From assembly GCA_037501455.1 (NCBI GenBank), contig CM074860.1, positions 47,316,501-47,380,500 of the forward strand: a DNA stretch of 64,000 bases, in the 5' to 3' direction. A model generated the notes under the pieces. It worked only from the letters and a program-made list of their open reading frames with translations. It was not told the DNA's origin and made no database searches. This stretch comes from Lantana camara (Eukaryota; Streptophyta; Magnoliopsida; Lamiales; Verbenaceae). A program made the translations under genes and the position numbers. This document shows positions 9,551 to 21,994 of the stretch, one piece after another; position 1 is the first letter of the stretch, and each line of letters begins with the position of its first letter.

Positions 9551-12035
9551 CGGTTGTAAAACCGAGGTTCTCATGTCGTGTCATGTCAAGTGTAGGTCGA
9601 ACGGCATAGGAATTAATTGTCAATTTGAGAGTCTTGCATTTTATGTGAACACTTTGATCTACTTGACTTCTTTGAATTAAACGAATTACTTGATAACTTG
9701 TGCCTTGCATTAATTCATGCTATTAATTGTCAAGTAATTGATCTTCAATTGTTTGAAAATTTAGATGACTAACGTGTTTTATTTCAAACAGTCATGAATT
9801 ACTTGTTGTACTTATATTAAATTCTTGTTATCGGCATTAATTATGTGAAAATTGTGTGACATGAGCATGTCTGACCCACATGCATTCATATTTCAAAGAA
9901 AATGATGAGTTACAGGTTATGGAAACGTCATCAAACCACGACCAGTCTAAACAACACCTCAGTACACTACAAATTCTCTCCTTCAACTTGGAAAGGATAA
10001 AATCCGCAAATTCATACAAGGCTTCGAGAACCATTATCTTCCCTATCGAGTTAAAAAAATTCAAGTGATGGGACCCGGAAAAGAGAAATTCAGCGTGGAA
10101 ATCGTTTACACGATTCGAGAAGTTGAAAAAAAAATAAATTTCGAAGATATGTGACCTCGAGATTTCTAGCAACAAGGAAGAGGCATCCACGGGGAGTTGG
10201 TGATGAAGTAGCTTCCAGGATTAAGAATTATGGTTGGATTGAATTGGAAGATATGGAGCAACAAATGAAGCATTTGAATTTAGGAATTAGTTGTGGAAAA
10301 GGCTCGGGAACCATTTTTGTGTCAAAAACCCGAGAAGGAGTGGGGTTCAAGAAAATTCGAAATCAAGTCATGGAAATGTAAGAATCAAAGCCGGAGGATT
10401 TTGATGATTTAAAAGACCGTGGGGAAAATTAGAGAATGATCAAATATTCGAGACAAGCTTGGAAGTCGACCACCAATGAATAGATACCGGACTCAAGCCT
10501 ATAATTTCTACGGTGACAGGTTCTTTAATGCATTCATAAACACGTGCATCATACTGTATTAATTTAACTTGCTTCTAATTTATATACATTATTATAATTA
10601 TTGTTGTTGAAATTGCATGAGTGATTTGTTAAGTACCTTGTTTAAATTAGTTAAGTTTCTTTATTATATGCATACCTTTAAACTAATACAATTATTTCAA
10701 CATGATGTATTTTAAATTGATTGTAAGTGTACTATGTGCAGCAACATTTTAACCGGTATGCATTATCTAGTGTTTGTTGTAATAGGTTCTCTCTCCCATT
10801 TTACTTCAACCACTGCCTCAATTAAGATTATATTGAATCAAGAGATTGGAAGAAATTACGTACGGGTTATTAGGAGGGTCATTGGGATCTGGGAAAATGT
10901 TAATAAGTTCAAGCAGATAAATGGTCCGTGGTTTCTTCTACCATCAGAAATTTGCCAGCATCATGGAAATACAGTGGTGCAGGAGAGTGAACTTTCTTTA
11001 CTTCAGGTCATGGTGTGATCTTGCAAATGTCAACTATCTGGAAGTAATAGGAAGCATGTACAGGAATAGGGCATTTCACGGATAGCAGGAATCTACAACC
11101 ATCACCTAAAGGACTTTAATGGCTGATCATGTTTTGTCCAATTGTGGGATGTCGGAAAATTTCAGTTATCAGATCAGAGTGGTGGTAGTCGGTGAGCTTC
11201 AGGTTGAGTATGTCGTTAACAGCAAGTAGGACGAGGAAAGGTTACGGGATTTGAACCAACAGAGAAGCTTGCAAGTGGGAAAGAACATAATAAACTTAAG
11301 GAATTAGAAATGTCCAATTTCTTAAGGGGGAGAGTCGGTCGGGAAACTTCAAGAAAATTAATTCTTCTTGGAGCCTTTATCGGAATCTTATGAAGTAAGT
11401 TTCAATACCACAAGTCTTTTCTCCCTCTTACACAAAGAAAAGTCCTATCATCGACAGCATCTTTAATGTATTACTGTTCTCAGAATGTGGATGCCTTTGA
11501 GTGGTGTGTGTAGTCTCAGGATATCAGTTGACTCAGTAAATAGAAAAGGATTCAACTTGGTTAGTACTTGGAACCAATGACAAGTTTTAATGGATCGACT
11601 CTGACAAGAGTTTTCTTATAAAGTTGTTACTTATACCCTAGCGATGCCTGTAACTGCACATCGCCCCTCTCATTCGTGTTACCGGCGTCGCTTCCGTAAA
11701 TATACTAGTTGTCGTGAACACGTCCAAGAAAATTGAAGCTAATTGATCGTCTCTTTCAAGATCTTTCGCAGAGTTGTTGGGTATATCGTAAAATTTCAGG
11801 GATCAATTGGAAGACATCTGACAACGACCTGACTCCTTTCGTTTCTATACAAGTGTGCTTGCTGAGTTACTCTAAAGGCATGACGACCTTGTTCCTTTTC
11901 TGCATCAAACATCCGCCTTAAATGGAAACCTTCATGAAATGGACAGGGTAAACAACTCGATTAATAATGGGATAAGAGCTCAACTTTCGGATTTCCAAAT
12001 AAAGAGTTTAAGATCTTTGCTTCGGGAAATGTTTT
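9551..12035 (+). mobile_element. X internal region, 5' part (non-coding)
   Basis: The span runs from the primer-binding site to the insertion of A (the last 5 bp are TSD GTTTT). Joined to 32376-33325 the X internal region is about 3.4-3.5 kb. No gag, protease, RT, RNase H or integrase motif is seen on either strand. The longest frame (10151-10381) is unrecognised. A possible acceptor TTTCAAACAG ends at 9791. X therefore looks like a large non-autonomous LTR element (LARD-like) needing enzymes from relatives such as A, B or D. The motif GGTGAACGGTACA near its 3' end (3654-3666 in copy 1; one base changed near 32774 in copy 2) is shared with E. Confidence 0.7.
12031..12035. repeat. Target-site duplication GTTTT of A, left
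   Basis: GTTTT precedes the LTR start at 12036 and is repeated at 32371-32375. The empty site is preserved at 3251-3255 in the other X copy. Confidence 0.95.
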
Positions 12036-15000
12036 TGTAACACCCCAAACGGAGGATGCCACATCCCCCGCACTATGACCCAGATCCGGAACATGAAATG
12101 GAAATCCATGCCCCGAATCCAAATCAGAGTGAACGGGAGACAAACGCACACGCTATGCTAGGCGGATCTAACTTGACAAACTCAGAGCGCGGAAGCAATT
12201 CAAACATTCAAACAAGATAGCGCAAGCATTTAAATCAACATTCAAAACAGGTGACGGGTTCAACTAGCATAGATACCTAGTCCCGAATATCAACAAGCAT
12301 AACAGTGACGGGTTCAACTAGTATAGATCCCTAGTTCTGAATAGTAGATCAACATAAAGGAATAATTATCAATTGCCACAAGGGGCCGAATGAGAGTGCC
12401 ACGCAGGGCTACCGAATAATAAAGTATAATCTCAAGTCTACAAGTCAAAGCATAAGTAAAGTGTATGAAAAGGCAAATGCAAATAGAAAGACTAGACCGA
12501 CGAAGTGCAACTCAAAAGACTCAGTTCCGCCTAGCCACGCCAACAACCTGCAACTAAAAGTGTAAATGAGGGGTCAGTCAACTTGATCGAGTGAGGGGCC
12601 TAACGCACACCCACAATATATACACGTATATAAAGAGCATAGCACAGAATAAAAGGATGGACTCATGAACCGGGAGTAGGTGTTACATACCAAAACATTT
12701 TGAAAGAACCCAAATAAGATATAGATATAAGTTTAGGAACCATTTTTCCAGAAAGACTCTATCCCGATTCATAAGTCCATAACATAACATAATCAACTGC
12801 TCGGCGATTACGAGCTTCCGACCTTTACTCCTCAGAACATGAATCACAATCAATCCAACCGCTACACCAATGATGGAGGGGATGTACAGTCCCCAAAATC
12901 ATCTATAATAACACCGTCTAAAATAGACTCGATCTCAAGAGGGTAGCGAACCCACAAGAGTCATCCCCGGCCTTAGCCGAAGGCTGAAGATATCACGCAT
13001 TCCTCATCACCCTAAGGTCGCGCAATGATATCTCAAATGGAAACAACGCACATGGTTGAAACTCCGATGGCCCTAACCGTCCCGGAGGCCCCATTACCCG
13101 TAGCTCCTCGGATCCACAATATAACAGGACAGAACAGATACCGTATAACATGGCTAACTCGCTACAGAATCATACCACAACTGAATTTTCCAAAATAGCT
13201 TACATATGCCTCAAAAACTTATTTTTATATATTCCCACGCTATGGAATTTAAGCCACGAAGGCTCCCACACATGCAGGACGCACGCAAAGGGCATAAACA
13301 TATCATATCCAACACGTATGTATTTATAATAAGATATACTCGCATGCAAGGGTAGAAATCAGCATATAAAGGCCATAGGTTGCATAACTATACAAAACCC
13401 TAAACCTCACCTCGTAGTAGTAGAGTCTGAGAGTGTGAAGGGCCAAACACTCTAAACCTCGGGCTCACCGGCACCACCAAACTCTGTAACAAGACATACA
13501 GAAGCCCAAACTTAAACTCTACATCAACCAAGTAAGACGCACGGTGTACCAAGAGATGAATGATATGGAAAATGGAATGATGTGTACACATAGGTCACAT
13601 AGCATAACATAGTATAAGCTCTCATACGAAATTATCCAAAAACGAAGTATTAAAGTTTAGAACATAAATTAAAGTCATATTATTAATATTTAAAATAATA
13701 CATTTTAATTATTAAAATAATAATAAGTAATAAAAAGGAATAGATCGAGATTCACATAAATCATTCGGTCAAAAGAAGTATTATAATCTAAAATGCAAAG
13801 AAACGACATACTGTAGAAATTGGACATTTATATTTAAATTCACGTGAGACAAATTTCCAATCAAAATCATCACACAATTCATGTAGCATACACAATAATT
13901 GGTGCATCTTAATTTTAGGTAGTAGCATGCTTTAATAAATTAAATCTAAGAATTTCATCATGCAGATTAATGAAAAGGAAGCAAGTGGTCACGTGGGGGC
14001 TGTGGGGATAATTGTACTTTCCTTGCACATGCTAATGCCAACACATAAAGATCTCTGCATAAATTTTCAAGGTGCTTTAATGTTACCCAAATCCCAATTC
14101 CAAGCAACAATTGTCACGGTTTTCAATGGCCATTCTCACGCAGAAAAAAGGGTCGAAATAAAAAATAAGGAGCTAAGTCATTTCTTTTGTGTGTCCCACA
14201 TTAATTGATGGCATGTAGATCAAATATTGGAAAGTCAATCCTCAAATTCAATGAAATGGAGGAGTAAGGTTCGGACAGACCCAGGTGTTCACACCACCTA
14301 ATTTCCCAAATCAAACAATCATTACAACCCTATTACTCTAGACCCACTAACATTAAATCAAGCTTTTATTAATCAATATCACTCTCTCACAGAAACATTT
14401 TATTTAAAAATGGTCATGATATCGACAACAACTGAGCAACATGTTTAAATAATTTCTAAGTCCGATTCGTCCTTTCCTTCTAGGTATCATTTCGCTTCTT
14501 AACAAATTGGAACAAGTAGAGTCAAAAAAATAGGGAAGTCAGTTTCAAATGTGAATGTGGGAATGTTCACGAAGTAGAAAAGTAAAACCAAGTCACATAC
14601 TCATGCTCAAGATTCAAAGATAGAAATGAAATTCACATCAAGGGAAAAATCGTTGTTTACCTTGGTTCTTGAAATGATGAAGAAACAAGGAAAATATGAG
14701 CTCTTGAAAGTGGGGAAAAATTCATAGATCTTCATTCTCCTTTGAAGCTCTCCTTGGATGATATGATTTGTGTGAAATGAGGTTTGAAAGAGGCTAGGTT
14801 AGGGTTTCAAGGTATATATATGGTGGCTAAAGGTTTCATTAGGGTTTGGGCCCAAATAAGTGACTTTTGGCCCAAAAGGTCAAATTAAAAGGTTTAAGAT
14901 CTAAACGTTTTCCGAAAAATATAAAATAAATTCCGTTGGACCCGAATCACCGAATCAAGTCCAATGGTGGTGTCGGAATTCGAATTCGAATTCTCGAGCT

Positions 15001-15297
15001 CATATTGGTCCCGAATGACCCAAACTTACCTAATTCAAGTTAGGCCCCAAAACACACAAATAGGTCCAAGTCCTATTTAAATCCAACTCCAATAATTAAT
15101 TTAAATTCATCTAAGTTCCATTCTCAAGTTTTCATGCAAGAATTCATATTTTGCTATTTTGGGATTTTAGTCAATTAAATCCCAATTTTAATAAAAGTTG
15201 AAATTGAACACATAAAAAGGTAATTAAATCGCATAAATGCGTAAGATAAACTCTCTCGTGGCGCATACCTGTACGATGTATCGGACGGGGCGTCACA
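12036..15297 (-). mobile_element. 3' LTR of element A
   Basis: TGTAACACCCC to GGGGCGTCACA, 3262 bp. It contains a TATA tract at about 14812-14820 (minus), a donor AAG/GTAAAC near 14661, and an acceptor TTACAG and donor GAG/GTGAGG bounding a mini-exon near 13411-13483. Unlike the other gypsy LTRs here it has no CG-rich palindrome array; a short GAATTC/GAATTC repeat lies near 14977. AT-rich low-complexity sequence fills about 13620-13950. Confidence 0.9.
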
Positions 15298-15604
15298 ACT
15301 TCCCCCCCTTAGGAGAATCTGTCCTCAGGTTCGCTGCTTGAAACAGCTCCAGATACAACCTCCTCATCTTCTCTTCAGTCTCCCAAGTCGATTCCTCCGA
15401 TTTCTGATCTCTCCACAACACTCTGACCAAGGGAATCTGCTTGTTTCTCAACACTTGTACTTTCCGGTCCTGAATCTCAACTGGGTGCATCACAATCGTC
15501 AAATCAGACTCAAGCTGTACCTCTCCAACCGGTAAAACTGTCGACTCATCGGGGTAGAACTTCCGAAGCTGTGAAACGTGGAACACATTATGAATTCCAG
15601 TCAA
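15293..15604 (-). pseudogene. Integrase C-terminus and chromodomain of A
   Basis: The 103-codon frame starts in the integrase tail (IHNVFHVSQLRK, the GPF/Y-linked HVSxLRK motif). It continues into a chromodomain-like segment: PVEIQDRKVQVLRNKQIPLV, RVLWRDQ, then STWETEE about 25 residues later, and LYLELF. This is the group-II-type chromodomain of Tekay/Del chromoviruses, thought to steer integration to heterochromatin. It is out of frame with the upstream integrase part (15601-16008), so it is a separate remnant. It ends beside the polypurine tract, the usual end of pol in this lineage. Confidence 0.85.
15298..15311 (-). other. Polypurine tract of A
   Basis: On the minus strand the sequence is TAAGGGGGGGAAGT, directly inside the 3' LTR. 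Confidence 0.85.
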
Positions 15605-16694
15605 ACTCGGCGGTAGATCCAGTCAAACGGTCCAAGATATCGAGGGATAAGCTTCCCTCCTCTACCAATACGAGAAAAGCCCTTCCTAGGAGATGCCTTC
15701 AAGAAGACACGATCTCCGACCTCAAACTCGAGGGGCCTTCTCCTCTTATCCGTATAACTCTTCTGTCTATCCTGAGCTGCTTTCATTCTCTGCTGAATCA
15801 ACTTAACCTTCTCAACCATCTTCTCAATCTTAGACGAGACCTTAGCTCTCGCAAGCTTACCATCCTTAGTCCATTGCCAATCCTCAATATCCCAATATAG
15901 TGGCGACCTACACTTTCTCCCATAAAGTGCCTCGTAAGGAGCCATACCAATCGAAGCCTGGTAGCTATTGTTGTAAAAGAATTCAACCAATATCAAGTGC
16001 TTATCCATTTATCCTTAAAATCCAATGCACATGCCCTTAACATATCCTCGAGATACTTAATCAGCCGTTCTGATTGTCCATCAGTCTGTGGATGTGATGC
16101 GGTGCTAAACTTAAGCTTTGTACCCAAGCACTTCTGAAGATCCTGCCAAAAACTAGTTGTAAACCGAGGATCCCGATCTGACACGATACTAGCTGGAACT
16201 CCATGTAGTCTTACTATCTCATTACAATACAATTCAGCCAACTTAGGTACCTTATCCGTCATCCGAATCTTTAGAAAATGGGCAGACTTAGTCAAATGGT
16301 CTACCACTACCCAAATCCCGTCGAATCCCCTCGTAGACCTCGATAGGCCGGACACAAAGTCGATGGTCACCTGCTCCCACTTCCATTCCGGAATCGGAAG
16401 TGGTTGGAGAGTACCTCCCGGTTTCTGATGTTCTGCCTTAACCATCTGGCATGTCAGACATCGCTTCACAAAGAATGCGACATCCCTCTTCATGCCACTC
16501 CACCAATACAACTCTTTCAAGTCCCGGTACATCTTCGTACCTCCTGGGTGGATGGAATAACCGGAGCGGTGCGCCTCCTCAAGTATTACCCTCTTGAGCT
16601 GGTTAGGCACACACACTCTTGCCTTAAACCTGAACAAACCAGAATCATCAAACCCAAACTTAGTCCCTGGATCATCTCTAGAACGAGCAACCAA
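15601..16694 (-). pseudogene. Integrase of A (broken)
   Basis: Two frames (15993-16694 and 15601-16008) together cover a Ty3/gypsy integrase, which cuts and joins element cDNA into the genome. Seen are the HHCC zinc-binding region (HRSGYSIHPGG, then CLTCQ), the first catalytic Asp (TIDFVSGL), the second ([10 protein letters not shown]) and the Glu (QSERLIKYLED), then RVFLKASPRKGF and the start of GPF. The frames are offset near 16000 by a frameshift, and the segment between this region and RNase H (16695-16822) has an in-frame TAG. No intact enzyme can be made. Confidence 0.85.
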
Positions 16695-16822
16695 TCTCTG
16701 AATCTAGGCATCCGTAGACTGAGCTTCTAACAATTTCTGCTTCAAATCGGGCTGAACCGTGATATTGGCTAACCTCGCCACAGAAACCACAACAATTGAA
16801 CTCTGTTAGGAAGACCCTGCCA

Positions 16823-18159
16823 CTAAACTCGAAACACTACACTAGCCTTTCTGCTCAACGCATCGGCAACTACATTTGCCTTATCCGGATGGTACTGAAT
16901 TGTGCAATCATAGTCCTCTAAGAACTCAAACCATCTCCTTTGTCTCAAGTTAAGCTGTTTCTGCGTGAACAAGTACTGAAGACTCTTATGATCCGAGAAT
17001 ACTTCAAACGTAGCACCATAGAGATAGTGGCGCCACTTAGACAAAGCAAACACGACCGTTGCAAGCTCTAAGTCATGGGTGGGGTAATTTTGCTCATGCA
17101 CCTTCAACTTCCTAGAGGCATAAGCTACAACCCGACCGTTCTGCATCAACACACAACCAAGTCCTTCCTTAGATGCATCTGTATAAACTGAATAACCCTC
17201 AACACCCTCGAGTAGGGTAAGAACCGGTGCCGTTGTCAACCTTTCCTTCAAAGTCTGAAAGCTTGTCTCACAACTATCATTCCATTCAAACTTAGTTTCC
17301 TTCTTGGTCAACCTTGTTAACGGGGCTGCAATCTTAGAGAAATCCAACACAAATCTCCTATAATAACCTGCCAAACCCAGAAAACTCCGTATCTCAGAGG
17401 CGTTCCTAGGCCTTTCCCAATGTAACACCGTCTCAATATTAGAGGGATCGACCTCAATTCCAATGCCTGAGATGATATGACCCAGAAAAGTGACTCGATC
17501 AATCCAAAACTCGCACTTACTGAACTTAGCATACAACTTGTGCTCTCTAAGGGTTTCCAACACAACCCTCAGATGTTGTGCATGATCCTCAACCGATCTG
17601 GAATACACCAAGATGTCGTCTATAAAGATCACCACGAATTTATCAAGGAACAGTCTAAACACCCGGTGCATCATATCCATAAACACTGCAGGAGCATTCG
17701 TCAACCCAAACGGCATAACCACAAACTCAAAGTGCCCATATCTCGTGTTGAATCTAGTCTTAGAGATGTCCTTCTCTCCAATCCTCAACCTATAGTATCC
17801 TTGCCTCAAATCCAACTTGTAGTACACTCTCGAACCCTGCAAGCTATCAAACAACTCCTTAATATGGGGTAATGGATACTTGTTCTTAACTGTCATCCTG
17901 TTCAACTCACGATAGTCTATAGACATCCTTAAAGTCCCATCTTTCTTCTTAACAAATAGAACGGGAGCACCCCACGGAGAAGTACTCGGACGAATGTATC
18001 CGCTAACCAAAGCTCATCTAACTGCTTCTTCAGCTCCTTCAACTCGGCAGGAGCCATCCTGTAGGGGGTCTTCGAGTAAGGCTCCGCTCCGGGATAGAGA
18101 TCCACTACAAACTCGATATCCCTATCCGGTGGTAAGGACCCCAAACTCTCCGGAAACAC
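16823..18159 (-). pseudogene. Reverse transcriptase-RNase H of A (frameshifted)
   Basis: The main frame (16823-18010, 395 codons) holds RT and RNase H. RT motifs include [26 protein letters not shown], the [12 protein letters not shown] block and the catalytic FIDD. RNase H shows [29 protein letters not shown] and [10 protein letters not shown]. The upstream part (17929-18159, FPESLGSLPPDRDIEFVVDL then [16 protein letters not shown]) is the N-terminal RT region in another frame, so a frameshift lies near 18005. A further break separates it from protease. The enzyme copies element RNA into DNA in cytoplasmic particles; here it is a fossil. Confidence 0.9.
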
Positions 18160-18258
18160 ATCCGGATACTCCCTTACGACCTCCGTCTCCTCAAGCTTAA
18201 CCTGGTCCTTTGGTTTGTTCAGAAGGTTAGCAACGAAACCTATAGCACCGTCTCGGAC

Positions 18259-18657
18259 TTACTTACTATCCTCAACAAAGGATATGAATGGACTGGATCC
18301 CAATCTCTCTCCAGAAAACACAACAGAACCAAAAGAAATCCTCTTCAAACAACAATCCATGACTGCACAATGTCGGTAGAGCCAATCCATCCCAAGAATC
18401 ACCCTATACCTCCTCATCGGCATCTCAATCAAATCAGCAGGAAAGACCCGACCCTCAAAACTCACCGGACACTCATGATACACTCTGTCCGTCTCCAAGC
18501 TTCCCCCCAAAGGAGAGCTCACCACAAACAAATGCACAGATATCTCAGCAAGTAAAGGCAAAGAAACAACAATATCCAAGGCAATAAAAGAATGAGTAGC
18601 CCCGGGATCAAACAATGCATGTAATGATATGCCATGAATATGTATTGTACCTTCCAC
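18259..18657 (-). pseudogene. Aspartic protease of A
   Basis: This 132-codon frame carries the retropepsin active site DPGATHSF (about residues 17-24) and the downstream ILGMDWLYRH motif of Ty3/gypsy proteases, which cut the Gag-Pol polyprotein. The frame starts close to the gag end with no nucleocapsid between them. It stops before the RT N-terminal block. Confidence 0.85.
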
Positions 18658-19334
18658 TACAGCATTCTGATCGATCTCTGCTGCCTCCTCCTCTCATCCC
18701 AAGTACTATCATCGACACCCTGAAGAGCTCTCTGAATATCTTCTCGAAGCCCATGAAGAAAGTGACGAGCTCTGTGTGCATCAATACCAGTGATGTGGGT
18801 AGCATAGGAAGCAAGTCTCTCAAACTCCAGAATGTAGCCCTCAACAGATCTGGATCCCTGCTTCAGCTCAAAAAACTCCTGGAGTCTGCGCTCTCGTGCA
18901 CCATAAGGTATATACTTCTCATAGAACTCATGCACGAAAGTCTCCCAGGTGAACTCCATACCACTCCTCTGAAGTCTGGATCGAACTCCCTTGAGCCAGT
19001 TAGCTGCCTGTCCCTGAATGAATCGAGCAGTACAAACAGCCCTATCCGGAGAACTCCCTGGGCAAATCTCCCAAATACCACTAATCTCAGCTAACCACTC
19101 CTCAGCCGTGATGTCATCCCCCCCAAACCACTTAGGAGGGTTGTTGTTCCGAAACTCCCTATACACAGCTGAGATAGTGCCATCCTGACCATCCACGGGT
19201 GGTGTCTGATGTCTCTGATTATGTTGCAACTGATTGAGAAGTGCCTGAATGATGTTCTCCGCATTCAGTGGTGGTGGCGGAGGTGGATTAGGCACATCCG
19301 GTGAATCCTCTCGGTTACGACATCTAGGAGGCAT
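18657..19334 (-). pseudogene. Gag of A, lacking the CCHC nucleocapsid
   Basis: The start is taken at the ATG at 19334 (MPPRC), which follows TTTCAG/G and matches the gag start of D; the frame opens further upstream at 19397. A proline-rich stretch precedes a capsid-like core (PPKWFGGDD, AEEWLAEISGIWEI, TARFIQGQAANWLKGV, FYEKYIP, RLQEFFELKQGSRSVEGYI, RHFLHGLREDIQ). The frame then ends soon after VDDSTW. In B and D this point is followed by roughly 100-150 residues with CxxC...C zinc knuckles; these are absent here and protease follows at once, so an internal deletion is inferred. Confidence 0.85.
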
Positions 19335-19511
19335 CCTGAAATTCAAAAATTCAAGCAATATTGATGCATGTGGATTAGTACGTGGATATGTGTACAAGCA
19401 CTAGAAGCAAACAAACAAGTATGCAAGTAAGTAAGTCATATAATCACATTGTCCTATGCCGTACCATCTAGACAGACTCAACAGGACTCAAGAGCTCGGT
19501 TTTGCAACCTA

Positions 19512-19525
19512 GAGCTCTGATACCA
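19512..19525 (-). other. Primer-binding site of A (initiator-Met tRNA)
   Basis: On the minus strand it reads TGGTATCAGAGCTC, 8 bp from the 5' LTR edge (19534). Confidence 0.9.
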
Positions 19526-20037
19526 CTTAAGGATGTAACACCCCAAACGGAGGATGCCACATCCCCCGCAGTATGACCCAGATCCGGAACATGAAATGGA
19601 AGTCCATGCCCCGAATCCAAATCAGAGTGAACGGGAGACAAACGTACACGCTATGCTAGACGGATCTAACTTGACAAACTCAGATCGCGGAAGCAATTCA
19701 AACATTCAAACAAGATAGCGGAAGCATTTAAATCAACATTCAAAATAGGTGACGGGTTCAACTAGCATAGATACCTAGTCCCGACGAATATCAACAAGCA
19801 TAACAGTGATAGGTTCAACTAGCATAGATCCCTAGTCCCGAATAGTAGATCAACATAAAGGAATAATTATCAAGTGCCACAAGGGGCCGAATGAGAGTGC
19901 CACGCAGGGCTACCGAATAATAAAGTATAATCTCAAGTCTACAAGTCAAAGCATAAGTAAAGTGTATGAAAAGACAAATGCAAATAGAAAGACTAGACCG
20001 ACGAAGTGCAACTCAAAAGACTCACTTCCGCCTAGCC

Positions 20038-20042
20038 ACGCC
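20038..20042. repeat. Target-site duplication ACGCC of copia K, left
   Basis: ACGCC flanks K on the left and is repeated at 29608-29612. The undisturbed site is visible in the other A LTR (12537-12541). Confidence 0.95.
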
Positions 20043-20734
20043 TGTTGGAAAATACGAATCAGAAAGCAGCGGAATTTAAAAATTTTTCCAACAAAAGGAT
20101 CTTGGACTCGCAATCGTGTAACCAAATTCGTAGGGATTACAAAATTACTTTCTTAATTATCTTTCTTGAAGCGTTTCAAGCCACCCAAGAACGCTCTTCT
20201 CGCTGCTTGATCCCCTCTCCTTGGTAAAGCTCGAATCTTCAAACTTCTAACTTGAAGCTCTCTACAGATAGTCCACCAACTTGACTACAATCTAACTAGT
20301 AAGGATGCTAGTTCTCTAGTTAGTGTTTAGGCTTAACCTAGGGTTTCGTTTATCTTGGAGAAAGCATGGTGTTCAACACATGAACCAAAAGAATTGCCAA
20401 TTCGCTCTAAGGGGAGCTCGAGCTCCCCTATTTATAAGAGGGGAGTGGCCGAAATTCCTAGTCCTTATGGACTAGGGTTTTGGTCTCTCTATCTCCTATT
20501 ACTTAATCATCAAGTATTTTGACTTTGACTTTGAATTCTAATTCAAATCAACTTTCAAGAGAGCTAAAATATCCAAACTATTTTTGGATAATTTTATACT
20601 TTATTTATTTAAAATAAATAACTTATTTTATCTAATTAATTAATTCACTAGATTATTTTCTCCAAAATTATACCTTCTTTTTAATTCAAAATTAAACCAA
20701 AGTCTATTAAATAATTAACACATTTAATTATTTA

Positions 20735-20763
20735 ATATATATATATACACAATATATATATAT
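20735..20763 (-). promoter_or_regulatory. TA-rich tract, likely TATA region of copia LTR
   Basis: Alternating TA runs lie directly downstream (in element orientation) of the CACGTG cluster, where a TATA box would be expected. The 5' LTR has the matching tract at about 28387-28418. It is also a plain TA microsatellite, so the functional reading is tentative. Confidence 0.45.
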
Positions 20764-20766
20764 TTA

Positions 20767-20819
20767 CACGTGTGGGACACGTGTCACCCACGTGACCCAC
20801 ACGTGTGATTTCACACGTG
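20767..20819 (-). promoter_or_regulatory. Five CACGTG (G-box) motifs, 3' LTR of K
   Basis: CACGTG occurs at 20767, 20778, 20789, 20800 and 20814. The first four are exactly 11 bp apart, close to one DNA helical turn. The G-box is the core bound by plant bZIP and bHLH factors. The cluster is next to the TA tract, about 1.15-1.2 kb into the LTR. Confidence 0.7.
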
Positions 20820-21969
20820 TGGAACCCTCTTAGCCCGATTAACTCGTTTAATCATTTTAAAGCCTCAACTTATGTAACCAAGTTGTTGTGTGTGGCCCTC
20901 TAGGTTCTCAATTCAATTCGCAGTGACCCTAATTAATTAATTCACTAATTAATTAATCAGTCCACAGATTAAACGACCATAGTCTAGCAACAGGTGTTTA
21001 ACCCCTAGCTGAATTGGAATGTTCGGATTCGACAGAACCTTTAAGTCGTTCATTCATGTGAGATACAATCCTCCTACTTACCATTTCTCAACCAAGATAT
21101 AGGGTAAGGGAATAATCAGAACCCTAATAATCCGGTCTTAAAGCGAAGTGCAATTCATATCCATTTGATCTCAATCCCAGAAACCCTTTTCTTGATGTCT
21201 TGATCTACTGCCTTGGCCAAGGACTCCATATGGCATATGAATGACTTACACAATAAGAAATCACCTTGCAAATGCAAGTGTAGGTCCTTTCTTGATTCTC
21301 ATTCTCATTCATGAATCACTTGTGCAGCCCCATCATAAGCCTTGAATCAGTTGTCTAAGGCGACACCCTTTAAAGCTTATACCTAAGACTACAGAGTTAA
21401 CTCATAAAGTGACAAGGAACGTCAAGTCTTAAGGATCAATTAATCACATCAATGACTCATGAGATATTTCCTAATCTGGAAGTTTCCATTTCCTGAAATA
21501 GAAACTTCCTTTCCCATTTAGGAATCTTCTCACACGGGGCACCTCAGTGAACTTACTTATTGAAGTAAGCACCCTCATGTATCACGCACGTATCAACTAT
21601 ACACTTTGCACCTCCATGAAACAAGGTGGTCCTTCTTAAGGGCGTGATCCCATAAGCAAGCCTTAGAGGAGTCAGGTTGACACTCCCACTGTCGGTAGGA
21701 CTCATCGGCTTGGAGTATTTTACTAATCATGACTTATGTGATATAGGACTCGTTCCATGAACCATTTCACCTAAATGGTAGAGTCCTAAAGTCATCAGGA
21801 TTAGGGGAGTTCTTATACATGCACAGATAAAAGTAAACGCATACCAAACAAGAGCATATAAAGAAGTGTTGCCTTAATTCGTTATTTCATTCAAAGATTG
21901 TCTGTGATCACAACAAGGAAGAGCACAAAGCGGATATACAATCGGCTTTCTAGGGTACTATTCCTAACA

Positions 21970-21980
21970 ATCTCCCACTT
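21970..21980 (-). other. Polypurine tract of copia K
   Basis: On the minus strand AAGTGGGAGAT abuts the 3' LTR. Confidence 0.8.
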
Positions 21981-21994
21981 GCCCGTCAAAGCCA

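Larger units (their letters stand above)
20043..21969 (-). mobile_element. 3' LTR of copia K
   Basis: TGTTGG to CCTAACA, 1927 bp. Relative to the 5' LTR it carries small extra ATTAATTA-type repeats (near 20640 and 20930). It contains a CACGTG cluster (20767-20819) next to a TA-rich tract (20735-20763). Confidence 0.95.
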
